Shown: positions 41,623 through 50,731 of the stretch, in pieces
Position numbering within the stretch: position 1 is the first letter of the stretch
How the letters are laid out: each line of letters starts with the position of its first letter
Source of the DNA: Halovenus carboxidivorans
Lineage (GTDB): Archaea; Halobacteriota; Halobacteria; Halobacteriales; Haloarculaceae
DNA length: 64,000 nucleotides
Assembly (NCBI RefSeq): GCF_009831575.1
Contig: NZ_WUUT01000005.1
Location: 248,001 to 312,000 of the forward strand
Direction of reading: 5' to 3'
Made by a program: the position numbers and the translations under genes
The notes under the pieces: model-generated
What the model was told of the DNA's origin: nothing
The model's input: the letters and a program-made list of their open reading frames with translations, nothing else
Database searches by the model: none

Positions 41623-42066
41623 ATGTTCGAGACTGTCGTGATCGCGACCGACGGCTCCGAGAGCGCCGAGCGGAGCGTTCGGGCGGCGGTCGACTTCGCC
41701 ACCCGCTTCGACGCCGAGGTACACGCCCTCTACGTCGCCGACACCGACGAAATCGAGAACTCGCCAGCGGAGATCCGCGACGACCTCGAAACGGCGATCG
41801 AAGCGGCCGGCGACGAGGCCCTCTCGTTCGCACAGGAGCACGCGGAGGGCTCGATCCCGCTGACCACGGCCGTTCGAGAGGGCGACCCGGCGAGCGAGAT
41901 TGTCGACTACGCCGACGAGATCGACGCCGACGTGATCGCGATGGGAACCCGTGGCCGCCACGGCGAGCACGCCTTCCTGCTCGGGAGCGTCGCGGAGGCG
42001 GTCGTGCGCACGGCACCCCAGCCGGTCCTGACGGTGCGACAGCTCGAAAGCACCGAAGCCGCCTGA
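41623..42066 (+). CDS. universal stress protein UspA family, ATP-binding type
   Basis: A 147-residue UspA with the full pattern: FETVVIATDGSESAERSVRA, HALYVADTDE, and the ATP loop IAMGTRGRHGEHAFLLGSVA (G-x2-G-x8-9-GS), ending PQPVLTVRQ. Probably an ATP-binding stress protein. The ATG at 41623 is preceded by a TTTTTTG tract about 30 nt upstream (41594-41600). The DHH phosphoesterase follows 47 nt later. Confidence 0.93.
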   Translation: MFETVVIATDGSESAERSVRAAVDFATRFDAEVHALYVADTDEIENSPAEIRDDLETAIEAAGDEALSFAQEHAEGSIPLTTAVREGDPASEIVDYADEIDADVIAMGTRGRHGEHAFLLGSVAEAVVRTAPQPVLTVRQLESTEAA

Positions 42067-42113
42067 GGCGGCGCGACCGGGCTCCTTTTGAGGGTTGCTC
42101 TGCTGGTGTGGGT

Positions 42114-43190
42114 ATGGAAGATTGGCTGATCGATGACGACCGACTCTCGATCGGTCGGAAGTCTGTTCTCCCGGGCGAGGGGTTTTTCCGACCGGATTCG
42201 GTCGAAGCCGAACAGAAGGAGCGCGAAGCCGCCGAGACACTGAAAGACGCATCCGTGATCGTCGTGGCCGATCCGGACGCCGACGGACTCGCCTGTACCG
42301 CGCTCGTGCGCCTCGCCCACGGCGAGGGAGCGCTGTTACCGACCGGGCCGCACGAACTCGGAGAGTCCCTGGCGTGGATCGCCGAGTACGCCGATTCCGA
42401 CGCGCAGTTGTTCATCTGCGATCTCTGCCCCGACAGCGAGGACGACATCGCCGACATCGGGGTTATCGACGATCATCTCGACGGCGTCACGTGGTACGAC
42501 CACCACCAGTGGGACGACGACCTCGCCGCCGCGGTTCGGGACGCGGGTGTCGATCTGACCGTCGGCGAGTCCGAGGAGGTCTGCACGGCCGATGTCGCCC
42601 TGGCCGAACTCGACACGGAGTTCGAGGACAAGTACGCCGAACTCGCTGCCGTGACCCGGGACCACGATCTGTGGATCCGGGAGGACGAACGCTCCGACGA
42701 CCTGGCCGATTACGCACACTGGGTCGAACCGGAGACCTACATCGAGACTGTCGTCGAACACGGGGCTGATCTCCCGCCGGAGGCCGAGGAGTTACTGGCG
42801 GAGCGCCGCGTCGAGAAGGAGGCGCTCATCGAGAAGGCCGTCGAACGCGCGGAGATCCGGGAGGTCGGACCGTGGACGGTCGGCGTCACATACGGCCGCT
42901 GTTCGCAAAACGAGGTCGCCGAGGCGATGCGCGAGCAGGGCACCGACGCGGCCGTCATCGTCAAACCGGCCGGATCGGCCTCGATCCGCGGGACAGAGGA
43001 GTTCCAGCGCTGTCACGAGGTGGCCGCACAGGTCAACGGCGGCGGTCATCCAAAGGCAGCGGGCTGCAAGCCCGACATCTACGACGACATGCTCGATTAC
43101 GCACACCACTGGACGACCCACGGCGCGGTCGCAAAACAGGCAATTGTCGACGCCTTCCGACGGCTCGATCCCGAAGAGTCACCGGAGTAA
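42114..43190 (+). CDS. DHH/DHHA1 family phosphoesterase
   Basis: A 358-residue protein of the DHH superfamily (RecJ/NrnA-like exonuclease or c-di-nucleotide phosphodiesterase). The metal motifs are VVADPDADGLACTAL, the CDLCPD aspartate, WYDHHQWDDD (DHH) and the DHHA1 segment QVNGGGHPKAAGCK. Haloarchaea carry several such proteins, some linked to replication (GAN/RecJ) and some not. This one lacks extra nucleic-acid-binding domains, so a nano-RNase or similar role is inferred. ATG at 42114. Confidence 0.9.
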   Translation: MEDWLIDDDRLSIGRKSVLPGEGFFRPDSVEAEQKEREAAETLKDASVIVVADPDADGLACTALVRLAHGEGALLPTGPHELGESLAWIAEYADSDAQLFICDLCPDSEDDIADIGVIDDHLDGVTWYDHHQWDDDLAAAVRDAGVDLTVGESEEVCTADVALAELDTEFEDKYAELAAVTRDHDLWIREDERSDDLADYAHWVEPETYIETVVEHGADLPPEAEELLAERRVEKEALIEKAVERAEIREVGPWTVGVTYGRCSQNEVAEAMREQGTDAAVIVKPAGSASIRGTEEFQRCHEVAAQVNGGGHPKAAGCKPDIYDDMLDYAHHWTTHGAVAKQAIVDAFRRLDPEESPE

Positions 43191-43192
43191 CT

Positions 43193-43606
43193 CTACTCGA
43201 CAACCCACTTGTCGGAGTACCGAGCGCCGCAGTCGCAGGCGACGTAGGCGTGGATGACCGGGCCGTCGGCGTAGATGCCGCCGACTTCCTCGTTCTGTTC
43301 CTCGGCGAACGAGAAGATGAACTTCGGCGTGTGGTCGTCTCCGTCGGGGCAGGCCGCCGTGATGCAGTCCTCCGAGACCGTGCCGTCCCGTTTCATCGCC
43401 TCCTGTGCGAGTGCCATCGGATCGATCCCGGTCGCCTGCTGGAAGATCCCCCGCGCCTGATCACCGTCCATCAGGAGAACGATACCGTTTTCGACGCGCT
43501 CGCCGTGTGCTTCCAGCGCCTCCGCGTTCGAGACGCTCTCGTCGTGCAGAAAGATGTGGATGTCCGACGGCCGCTCCCCAGCCAGAAACGCCTCGCGATC
43601 ACTCAT
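43193..43606 (-). CDS. DUF5807-like haloarchaeal protein
   Basis: A 137-residue acidic protein resembling the DUF5807 family. It begins MSDREAFLAGERPSDIHIFL and ends in a metal-site-like VACDCGARYSDKWVVE; a further CITAACPDGDDH lies mid-protein, so a bound metal is plausible. No known role. It is convergent with the DHH gene (2 nt between stops). Confidence 0.72.
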   Translation of the reverse strand: MSDREAFLAGERPSDIHIFLHDESVSNAEALEAHGERVENGIVLLMDGDQARGIFQQATGIDPMALAQEAMKRDGTVSEDCITAACPDGDDHTPKFIFSFAEEQNEEVGGIYADGPVIHAYVACDCGARYSDKWVVE

Positions 43607-43653
43607 GTCCCACCCTGCGATAGCCGGCGGAATAAGCCCTCTGGAATCGCCAC

Positions 43654-43881
43654 TTACTCCTCCGCGTAGCGGATTTCCTCGATCTCTCTGCGGCGACCCT
43701 CGCCCTCGTACTTGTACACCACTCCGTCCTCCTCGTCGGCGACGGCTCTGTGTGAACCATCACAGAACGGCCGGTCATCTGACAGCCCACACTGGCAGAT
43801 GTAGGCCTTCCCGTCGTCACCGAAGTCGTCTTCGTCGATCGGTTTCGGACCGGTCGCCTCGTGGGTGACCTCTCGTGCCAT
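43654..43881 (-). CDS. CDGSH iron-sulfur domain protein
   Basis: A 75-residue stand-alone CDGSH (mitoNEET-type) protein. The [2Fe-2S] ligands are in YICQCGLSDDRPFCDGSH: C-x-C-x2-S-x3-P-x-C-D-G-S-H, with three Cys and one His. Such small soluble proteins are redox or cluster-transfer factors. ATG at 43881; it is downstream of nothing on its strand and is followed at 43935 upstream by the arl cluster. Confidence 0.93.
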   Translation of the reverse strand: MAREVTHEATGPKPIDEDDFGDDGKAYICQCGLSDDRPFCDGSHRAVADEEDGVVYKYEGEGRRREIEEIRYAEE

Positions 43882-43934
43882 GCGAGGACATTGCTCGGGA
43901 GCGGGTTAAAAAGATCGGCCGCACGTCTCGGGAT

Positions 43935-45686
43935 TCAGACCGCCAGGAAGGTGCTGACGACCACGCGAGTCAGGATGGCAGTGAGTGCGGCGATCCAGGA
44001 CATCGCTACGAAGTGGAGGTAGGTGTTGATCTTGTGACCCCCGTCGACGGTCCGGATCATCAGCGCCGAAAGCATCGCCGAGAACATGATGACGACGACC
44101 AGCAGAAACTCGATCAGCGGGATGTTGTACATTTCGGTGTTGATGAGTTGGCCGGCGAACCCGCCAGCGTTGCCGATATTGATGTTCATGTTGCTGAGAA
44201 TACGGACGACTTCCAGTCCGATGAAGAAGGCGAACGTCGCCGCCGCGGTGATCCCGTACAACAGCCCGATCAGCGTCGTCGCCGCCTGACTGCGCTGCTG
44301 ACGGAGGCGGTTGACCTCGCTCATGTTCTCACCGATCAGTTCCCCGAGGATCTGCGGGTCACCGCCCATCTCCCGGCCGATCAGGTACATCTCACTGAAC
44401 GTCTGGATCAGGTACGAACGACAGTCGGCGGTGAAGTACCGCCAGGCCTCGGCGGGTTCGATCCGCATGTTGAGCCGCTTGTACAGGTCGTCGATGTTCT
44501 CCGTCAGCGGCCCGAAGTCTTTCTCCCGCAGGGTGCGCAACACGTCGGAACTGGTCGACTGTTTGACCGACTCGGTCGTTCCGAGCGCCCGAATGAAACT
44601 CGGAAACTCGTCGTCTCGGGCCTTGACGAGTTTCTCCTGGCGATAGAGTACGATCCCCGGAATCAGAAGCGGGGTCACCGGGATCACCGCGTACAGCGGC
44701 AGCGGCATCGGAGTCCCGAAAAAGGGGATGAGCATCGAGATGCGGATCGGAAGGATCCCGAGCAGACCGCCGTAGGTGACGAACGTGACCAGCAGTGACA
44801 GCGCCACGCCGGTCCAGAAACTCGCCCTGATTCGAGGCTCTGCTTGGGAGGGCTTCTCCGGCGGGTGATACCACCGCGGGTCGTACGGCGAGAGCGAACG
44901 CAGGGCCATGTAGAACCCGCTCTGGATGAAGATGTACATCACGATGACGGCGCTGACGGTCATCGTCGGATCGGTCCCGGTCAGCACCGGCAACACGACC
45001 GCGAACACCAGCGCGAACGTCATCGACAGCACCATCGACAGGTAGAGGTCTTTCATCACGTCGAGATTGTTCAGCGTCGACTCGTAGACGGTCGAGTACT
45101 CCTGGATGATACTCTCCTGCTCGGTGAGCAGATACTCACGCAGGGACTGACCGGCGCTGATGGTGTACGCCAGACGCTCAAAAAAGTCAGCGACGGTGTC
45201 GCTCGGAACTTCCTGAGCGCGGCGACGGCAGGCGTCGTCGAGACTTTGGTTCCACGTGTCGACGAGTTCGACGACTCGGCCCATCTCCTTGGCGAGTTCG
45301 CCGTACTCCTCTTCCTGTGCCAGCGACCGGAAGACCTCCATCCGGTCGATTTTCGTGATAGCCAGCACCGTCATGTGCGTGACCATCAGGTGGAACTGGT
45401 TGTCGAGTTGGCGACGGCGCTGGCTGACGAGAATCTTCGGATAGAAGACCGCCGACGCGAACGCGAGCAGTCCCAAAAGCGGGATCGGCACGCGGACGAC
45501 CAGCGGCTGGCCGGTCAAAAAGAAGGGCGCGGCAATCGTCACGAAGAAGAACGCGAGTGCCGGGACCAGAATGAACGTGATGTACTGGCCCATCGGCATC
45601 TGCATCCGGCGGTAGGACTCAAGCAGCGACTTGATGTTCTCCGTAACCGTCAGGTCAATCGCCGGATCCGCACTATCAGTAGCCAT
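43935..45686 (-). CDS. arlJ: ArlJ (FlaJ) archaellum membrane platform
   Basis: ArlJ is the polytopic membrane protein on which the archaellum filament is assembled and rotated by ArlI. The 583 residues include two GspF/TadC-like halves with hydrophobic segments such as YITFILVPALAFFFVTIAAP, MSMTFALVFAVVLPVLTG and LGILPIRISMLIPFFG, and the cytoplasmic loops rich in basic residues that contact ArlI (FRSLAQEEEYGELAKEMGR; IGREMGGDPQILGELIGENM). It is the last gene of the operon. Its ATG overlaps the arlI stop by 1 nt. Confidence 0.96.
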   Translation of the reverse strand: MATDSADPAIDLTVTENIKSLLESYRRMQMPMGQYITFILVPALAFFFVTIAAPFFLTGQPLVVRVPIPLLGLLAFASAVFYPKILVSQRRRQLDNQFHLMVTHMTVLAITKIDRMEVFRSLAQEEEYGELAKEMGRVVELVDTWNQSLDDACRRRAQEVPSDTVADFFERLAYTISAGQSLREYLLTEQESIIQEYSTVYESTLNNLDVMKDLYLSMVLSMTFALVFAVVLPVLTGTDPTMTVSAVIVMYIFIQSGFYMALRSLSPYDPRWYHPPEKPSQAEPRIRASFWTGVALSLLVTFVTYGGLLGILPIRISMLIPFFGTPMPLPLYAVIPVTPLLIPGIVLYRQEKLVKARDDEFPSFIRALGTTESVKQSTSSDVLRTLREKDFGPLTENIDDLYKRLNMRIEPAEAWRYFTADCRSYLIQTFSEMYLIGREMGGDPQILGELIGENMSEVNRLRQQRSQAATTLIGLLYGITAAATFAFFIGLEVVRILSNMNINIGNAGGFAGQLINTEMYNIPLIEFLLVVVIMFSAMLSALMIRTVDGGHKINTYLHFVAMSWIAALTAILTRVVVSTFLAV

Positions 45687-47365
45687 TAGTCTTGCCTGTA
45701 GATATCGAAGGGGAGTCCTTCGACACCGTCGCGCTGGAAGTCAGTTATCAGTTCGTTCACTTCGTGGTAGCCGACGATCCCCTCCTGGATCGCCCGCTCG
45801 ATGATCCGGGCTCGGAAGTCCAGATCGTCGTAGATATCCCGGGTATCCTCGTAGCCGAGCAGGGTCGCAATCTGTTCTTCGAGGACGTAGGAGTTGTTCC
45901 GGCCCTGGAAGACGATTTCGTCCTCGACGGGATCCCAGTAGAACGCCTGGCGGGTGACGACGCCGTCCATCTCCTTGGAGTAGCCCTCGATCTCCTGCAC
46001 CGAGGTGACGCGTCGGAGCACGTCGTCGCCCTGCTTGACTCGGTTCTGGAACAGCGCCACGTCGGCGTTGTCCATGAACGTCTCGGGGATGTTGATCGGG
46101 TCGCCGGTGAACCGCTGGATCATCGAGACGATATCGCTGGCGTGGAAGGTCAGCATGACGGGGTGACCGGTCTGTGCCGCCTGGAACGCCATCCGACCCT
46201 CCTCGCCACGAACCTCACCCACGATGATGTAGTCCGGGCGGGATCGGAGCGCGGCCGCGACCAGATCGAACATGGAAATCGAGGTCTCCTCGTCGTCACC
46301 CTCCCGGGTCAGCAGTTGCTGCCAGGTGTCGTGCGGCGGCATGACCTCGGCGGTGTCCTCCGCGGTGTAGATCTTCGCATCGCGGGGGATGAACGCCATG
46401 ATCGAGTTCAGCGTCGTCGTCTTCCCGGAGGCCGTCTCACCGACGACGAAGACGGTCTGCTCGTTTTCGAGACAGAGCCAGAGGTACGCTGACAGTTCCG
46501 GACTGAGCGTGTTCCAGGCGGTAATCTGGAAGATCGACAGCGGCACCTCGTCGCCCTGACGGATCGTCAGCGAGGGGCCTTTCAGGCTCACGTCGTCGGA
46601 GTAGATGAGATTCAGACGCGACCCGTCCGGCAGCGTCGAGTCCACGATCGGATCGGAGTCACTCACCGGGTCGCCCATCCGCTCGCCCATGTTCTTGAGC
46701 CACTGGTCGAAGTGCTCGTCGCTCTCCCACTCGACGGTGGTCTCGATCATGCTGTAGACGGAGTGATCGGTGAAACACTGGTTCGGCCCGATCACGTGGA
46801 TGTCCTCGTTCGCCGGGTCGCGCATAACTGGTTCGAGCGGCCCGAGGCCGACGATATCGCGGTTCAGCCGATACCGGATGTTCTCGTAGGTCTGCTCGGT
46901 GAGTTCGACCTTGCCCACGTCGGTGATGTTCTTCAGGCGGGTCAGGACGCCGCTGTCGGACTCCGATTCCGGCTCCTTGATCTTCGTCGTCTCCTCCATC
47001 AACTCCTCGATGCGGTCGTCGTACTCGGCCTCGTCCTGTGGGGCGGGTTTGGTGACACTGCGTTCGAGCAGTTTGTCCCGAACGCGGTTGAAGACGGACC
47101 ACTCGTCGTCCGAGAGGTCCGGCTCGATGACGTAGTATTTCATGTCCTGTCCCACGTCGCCGTAGATGTGGCAGTAGATCGGCCCCCCGACCGGGTAGAG
47201 CACGTTCGGCCGATCCGACTCGTACTCGTCGTCGGCCTCCTCGATGAACAGCGGGAACTCCCCCGTGATCTGTTTGAACTTCATCAGGTGCTCACGCAGG
47301 TGGGGCCGACGGGCCGCGTGTTGCCTGAGTTCGTCCGAAGGAGTTGGCTGTCCGTGCTCTGTCAT
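45686..47365 (-). CDS. arlI: ArlI (FlaI) archaellum motor ATPase
   Basis: ArlI is the hexameric type II/IV secretion-family ATPase that powers both assembly and rotation. The 559 residues contain Walker A VVGETASGKTTTLNSIM (about residue 308), the Asp box VMPPHDTWQQ, Walker B PDYIIVGEVRGEEGRMAFQA and the His box QTGHPVMLTFHA. The N-terminal ~230 residues form the ArlI-specific domain. Two nt separate it from arlH1 upstream. Confidence 0.97.
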   Translation of the reverse strand: MTEHGQPTPSDELRQHAARRPHLREHLMKFKQITGEFPLFIEEADDEYESDRPNVLYPVGGPIYCHIYGDVGQDMKYYVIEPDLSDDEWSVFNRVRDKLLERSVTKPAPQDEAEYDDRIEELMEETTKIKEPESESDSGVLTRLKNITDVGKVELTEQTYENIRYRLNRDIVGLGPLEPVMRDPANEDIHVIGPNQCFTDHSVYSMIETTVEWESDEHFDQWLKNMGERMGDPVSDSDPIVDSTLPDGSRLNLIYSDDVSLKGPSLTIRQGDEVPLSIFQITAWNTLSPELSAYLWLCLENEQTVFVVGETASGKTTTLNSIMAFIPRDAKIYTAEDTAEVMPPHDTWQQLLTREGDDEETSISMFDLVAAALRSRPDYIIVGEVRGEEGRMAFQAAQTGHPVMLTFHASDIVSMIQRFTGDPINIPETFMDNADVALFQNRVKQGDDVLRRVTSVQEIEGYSKEMDGVVTRQAFYWDPVEDEIVFQGRNNSYVLEEQIATLLGYEDTRDIYDDLDFRARIIERAIQEGIVGYHEVNELITDFQRDGVEGLPFDIYRQD

Positions 47366-47367
47366 AG

Positions 47368-48132
47368 TTATGCCACGCTACGAGATTCGATAACGATGCC
47401 GGTCCCCTGTCGGACCGAGAAACCGATCGTGTCACCGACCTGCTCGCCCATCCCCGCGAACCGCAACACGTTGATCTGCCGGCGCACCTCGTTGCCCACT
47501 TCCACCATCTCCAGTTCGATGAACACGTCCGCAATCGACCGGAACGGTCCGAGTGCCTCTTCGTCTAGCGTCGTCGGGTCCACCGTCAGGATGATCACTT
47601 TCCCTTCGGAGATGATATCGCGGAAGAAGGAGATGATCTCCAGGGCCGCCTGGCGCTCCTCGTTCTCCCGGACCAAGGCCTCGAACTTCGGATCGTTACG
47701 CAAAATCGCGTCGAAGGTGTCGATGATAACCACGTCCGAGTCCCACATCACCTCCGCCTCCATCAGTCGGCGTAGCAACTCTTTGCGGTCGTCTTCCTCG
47801 TCGTCCATCGTGAACGTGTTTTTGGAATCGCCGATCGCGGCGTGGAGATAGAGAATGTTCTCGTCGAGCATGTGATCGACCATGCCGTAGTCCAGCGAGT
47901 GCATCTGCTCTAAAAACGAACCGACGGTCAGTTCCGTCGACAGCAGCGTCACCATGGTCCCCTCTTCGCAGAGACCGTAGGAGAAGCGCTGGCTCATCGC
48001 GGACTTGCCGGCCCCGTACTCGCCTTCGATCAGAACGATACTTCCGGGGGGCAGACCGCCACCGAGTTCCTTGTTCAGCCGGTCCCGTTCACCGAGTCCG
48101 ATCGAATACAGGTCCTGTTGTGCCAGACTCAT
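47368..48132 (-). CDS. arlH: ArlH (FlaH) archaellum KaiC-like ATP-binding protein, copy 1
   Basis: ArlH is a KaiC/RecA-fold protein that binds ATP and couples ArlI to the cytoplasmic ring. The 254-residue protein has Walker [16 protein letters not shown] and Walker [13 protein letters not shown]. It is a near-perfect duplicate of the ArlH encoded at 50732-51496, differing only at residue 62 (Thr here, Ser there). At DNA level long identical tracts alternate with clusters of silent changes. It directly precedes arlI. The 166-nt gap before it (48133-48298) is GC-rich and shows no gene. Confidence 0.96.
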   Translation of the reverse strand: MSLAQQDLYSIGLGERDRLNKELGGGLPPGSIVLIEGEYGAGKSAMSQRFSYGLCEEGTMVTLLSTELTVGSFLEQMHSLDYGMVDHMLDENILYLHAAIGDSKNTFTMDDEEDDRKELLRRLMEAEVMWDSDVVIIDTFDAILRNDPKFEALVRENEERQAALEIISFFRDIISEGKVIILTVDPTTLDEEALGPFRSIADVFIELEMVEVGNEVRRQINVLRFAGMGEQVGDTIGFSVRQGTGIVIESRSVA

Positions 48133-48298
48133 GCTATCTCCTCCGTTCGCGTCAGATCAACCGAACAGTCGGTGCCTGCTGTCGTTGCGGCGCGCTGTCT
48201 GAGCGGACAGTTAGAGAGGTGTCCCGATAACCGTGTTGGCCGACTCCGCGGCCGCCGGGGTCGGCTATCCGGGCGCTGTCCACGCGCGATCAGAGACG

Positions 48299-49498
48299 TC
48301 ACAGCGGCTCACCTCCGCCAAAGACGGCCGTTTGCTGTGCGGCGTCACCTCCGTTGAGTTGGTCGATGTATTCGAGGCTCTGTCGGTGGTGGTCGACCGA
48401 GAGCGATCCGCGCTCGCCGCTCTCGAACTTGTCGAGGTGCGCCTCGAGCTGGTCTGCCACCGGCTCGGTGATCCAGTCGATAGTTTCGTAGTACCGGACC
48501 GCCTCCGAAGCACCCCGGGAACCGAGCTCGTCGACGAGATATTCGAGCCACTCGATGACGACCAGATCACCGGTGAGGCCGTCCGGGACCTGGGTCAGAT
48601 ACGGTTTGCCGGATTCCGGCGAGGACGTATCTGTCGTCTGCTCGGTTTCGGACCGTTGGCTCACAGACGATTCAGAGACGGTTTGTTCGGCCGCAGGCTC
48701 CCTCGGGTCTTCGACGGTGTCGTCGAACAACTCGTCGTCCCCGATGTCGTCGGCCGTATCGGTCGTGTCACTCGCGACCTCCTCGTCCTCGAACTGGGCT
48801 GCCGTATCGTCGGTGTCACCGACCTCCTCGAACTCGGCTTCGTCGTCGAGTTCGCCTTCGATGTCGTCGAACTCCGCCTCGTCGTCGAGCTCGCCACCCA
48901 CCTCCTCGAACGCTTCGTCGTCTGCGTCCGTGGACGACTCCTGGAAGGCGTCGCCCATCTCGGCATCGACCTCTTCCTCACCGCCGTCTGGGTCCTCCTC
49001 GACGAGGTCGTCGTCGAAAAAGCCCTCGGCGTCGGCCTCGGCGATGTCCTCGTCGACGTCCTCCTCTTCCTGCTCCTCGTCGTCGGTAAACAGACCGAAG
49101 GAACTGTCCTGTGCCTCCATCTGGCCGCCGCCCATCCCCATCCCGGCGTCCATCTCGTCGGCGAAGGGATTGACGCCCCGGGTCACCATCTCGTAGATGT
49201 CCAGCAGTTTCCGGACGTTCTCTTCGACCTCTTCGACGCTGTTGGAGATCTGCTCGTTCTCGTTGCGAACGGTGTTCACCGTCGAGGAGAGACTGCCGAC
49301 CTCGTTTTCCAGTTCGTCCAGCCGGTGTTCCAGTTCGTCGACGTTCCCGCCGCCACCGCCGGCCATCTCGTCGCCGCCCTCCATCTCGTCGAACCCGTCG
49401 TCTAATCCGCCCAACTCCTCGTCGCCTTCGAGACCGCCGAGGTCGTCCCCGCCCTCGTCCAGATCGCCCAACCCGCCGAGGTCGTCGCTACCACTCAT
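48299..49498 (-). CDS. ArlC/D/E-type archaellum switch-complex protein, copy 1
   Basis: A 399-residue cytoplasmic adaptor. After an acidic Gly/Asp N-terminus comes the ArlC coiled coil ([20 protein letters not shown] through [20 protein letters not shown]), a long acidic linker, and the C-terminal archaellum D/E domain (SGKPYLTQVPDGLTGDLVVI, then WLEYLVDELGSRGASEAVRYY). ArlCDE proteins bind the Che adaptor CheF and the ArlHI motor and relay switching. Its coiled-coil region is identical in DNA over 291 nt to the gene at 55120-56523, whereas the C-terminal domain has diverged. It follows actin-like gene 1 after 74 nt. Confidence 0.92.
   Translation of the reverse strand: MSGSDDLGGLGDLDEGGDDLGGLEGDEELGGLDDGFDEMEGGDEMAGGGGGNVDELEHRLDELENEVGSLSSTVNTVRNENEQISNSVEEVEENVRKLLDIYEMVTRGVNPFADEMDAGMGMGGGQMEAQDSSFGLFTDDEEQEEEDVDEDIAEADAEGFFDDDLVEEDPDGGEEEVDAEMGDAFQESSTDADDEAFEEVGGELDDEAEFDDIEGELDDEAEFEEVGDTDDTAAQFEDEEVASDTTDTADDIGDDELFDDTVEDPREPAAEQTVSESSVSQRSETEQTTDTSSPESGKPYLTQVPDGLTGDLVVIEWLEYLVDELGSRGASEAVRYYETIDWITEPVADQLEAHLDKFESGERGSLSVDHHRQSLEYIDQLNGGDAAQQTAVFGGGEPL
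49114..49404. repeat. 291-nt identical ArlC-core repeat, copy A
   Basis: This stretch, coding the ArlC coiled coil and neighbouring Gly/Asp-rich sequence, is base-for-base identical to 56019-56309. Identity falls off sharply at both edges. The absence of silent differences inside, while the rest of the genes differ widely, indicates recent gene conversion. Confidence 0.9.
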
Positions 49499-49572
49499 TG
49501 TGAGCCATATTCGCCAGTCTGCCTATTCAATCCACCGTTTGTGATATCAAACGTGATAATAGTTTGGGGCCG

Positions 49573-50643
49573 TCAGCCGACGAATCGCGTCGCGATACGG
49601 TGAGCCCCGAGCGTTGCAGCGATATCGGGGCGCTGGGGAGCGGTGACAGTCAGGTCCTCGTCGACGACCGACCTCACCCGGCGCTGGAACTCCGCGACGA
49701 GACCTGGGATACAGGCCATGCCGCCGGTGAGGACGATTGGCTGGTCGAGCGCGAGCCGATGGACCCGGTGGTACTGGCTCGACAGTGCCGGGAGAAACTC
49801 GCCGGCGAAAATATCGACGACTCCGTCGAGATACTCCTCGACGGGATCCATGATCGACCGCTCGATAGTGAATTCGTGTCGACCGCCGCCGGGTTGCTGG
49901 ATGACGTCCGTCACGGGCTCGAACGACTCGAAATCGGCGTGTTGCTCTTTGTACTCCCGGGCGGTGTTGATGTCGATGTGCACCCGGCTCTGTGTCTCGT
50001 TTTCGACGTTGCTGATGATCTTCCGGTCGACCTCGTTTCCGGTGGTCCGCCCGCTCCGGTAGGGGGCGATCTGTTCGCCGCGGCGAAAGGCGGCGGCCTC
50101 GACGTGTGTCGCGCCGAGATTCATCGCCGCGAAGACCTGCTCGATGGCTTCCAATCCCTCGCCCAGCGCCGGAATGGCGCCGCAGAGCATCTCAGGATAG
50201 CGTTCGATGCCGACCTGACCGATCGGACTCTGTTCGATCACCCGCCGGAGGTTCGCCTGGCCGGCCTCGTCGTCGCTCATCGGAGTGACGTAGACGACGG
50301 CACTGTGTTCGGGCACGTCGTGTGACGCCACGACTGCATCGAAAAACTGACTCGTGAGTTCAGTCTGTCGGCCGGCGTCGGGAAGTCCGGATCGGAGCGG
50401 AAACTCCACGCTCTCGGGATACTCCGCGGCTGCGTCGTCGCCGTAGGCGTACTTCGTCTCGCCCGTGATCGGATTCTCGTACTCTGCCAGACAGGTCAGC
50501 GTCTGGACGACCTGGACTCCGGAGCCGTCGGGTGCGGGAAACGCGATAACCGTCCGCGTTGACCCGATTTTGACGCCGACAGGCACTGGCGAACCGCCGT
50601 CCGTGACGGCATCGTCCGACCCGTGGTCGGCGCCTCGATACAT
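49573..50643 (-). CDS. actin/MreB-fold protein in the archaellum cluster, copy 1
   Basis: A 356-residue protein with an MreB/Hsp70-like actin-fold layout: phosphate-1 region VGVKIGSTRTVIAF, phosphate-2 region AAMNLGATHVEAAAFRRGEQ, helix pattern TGNEVDRKIISNVENE and TAREYKEQHADF as in MreB, and the adenosine motif IVLTGGMACIPGLVAEF. The phosphate-1 Asp (DxGT) is Lys, and the phosphate-2 Asp (DxGGG) is Asn with one Gly missing, so ATP hydrolysis is probably lost or altered. The ATG at 50643 lies 29 nt after a TATA-like GTTATAT at 50669-50675; a longer form from 50670 is possible. It sits between ArlH2 and ArlCDE and is paralogous to 52998-54122. Confidence 0.85.
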   Translation of the reverse strand: MYRGADHGSDDAVTDGGSPVPVGVKIGSTRTVIAFPAPDGSGVQVVQTLTCLAEYENPITGETKYAYGDDAAAEYPESVEFPLRSGLPDAGRQTELTSQFFDAVVASHDVPEHSAVVYVTPMSDDEAGQANLRRVIEQSPIGQVGIERYPEMLCGAIPALGEGLEAIEQVFAAMNLGATHVEAAAFRRGEQIAPYRSGRTTGNEVDRKIISNVENETQSRVHIDINTAREYKEQHADFESFEPVTDVIQQPGGGRHEFTIERSIMDPVEEYLDGVVDIFAGEFLPALSSQYHRVHRLALDQPIVLTGGMACIPGLVAEFQRRVRSVVDEDLTVTAPQRPDIAATLGAHRIATRFVG

Positions 50644-50668
50644 ATCTCTCCGTTCTCCGTACTCGGAC

Positions 50669-50675
50669 ATATAAC
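50669..50675 (-). promoter_or_regulatory. TATA-like box for actin-like gene 1
   Basis: On the minus strand this reads GTTATAT, centred 29 nt before the ATG at 50643. The same arrangement precedes actin-like gene 2, suggesting that each copy of the module carries its own promoter. Confidence 0.5.
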
Positions 50676-50731
50676 AACCGGAACCCGACGGAGAGTATCA
50701 GTCGGCAATCAGTTCGTTCGAGAATCTCCGG

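Noticed and set aside
48133-48298. A possible small gene in the gap between ArlCDE copy 1 and ArlH1
   Set aside because: No frame shows a credible start, codon bias or hydrophobic pattern. The gap is GC-rich with short inverted repeats only.
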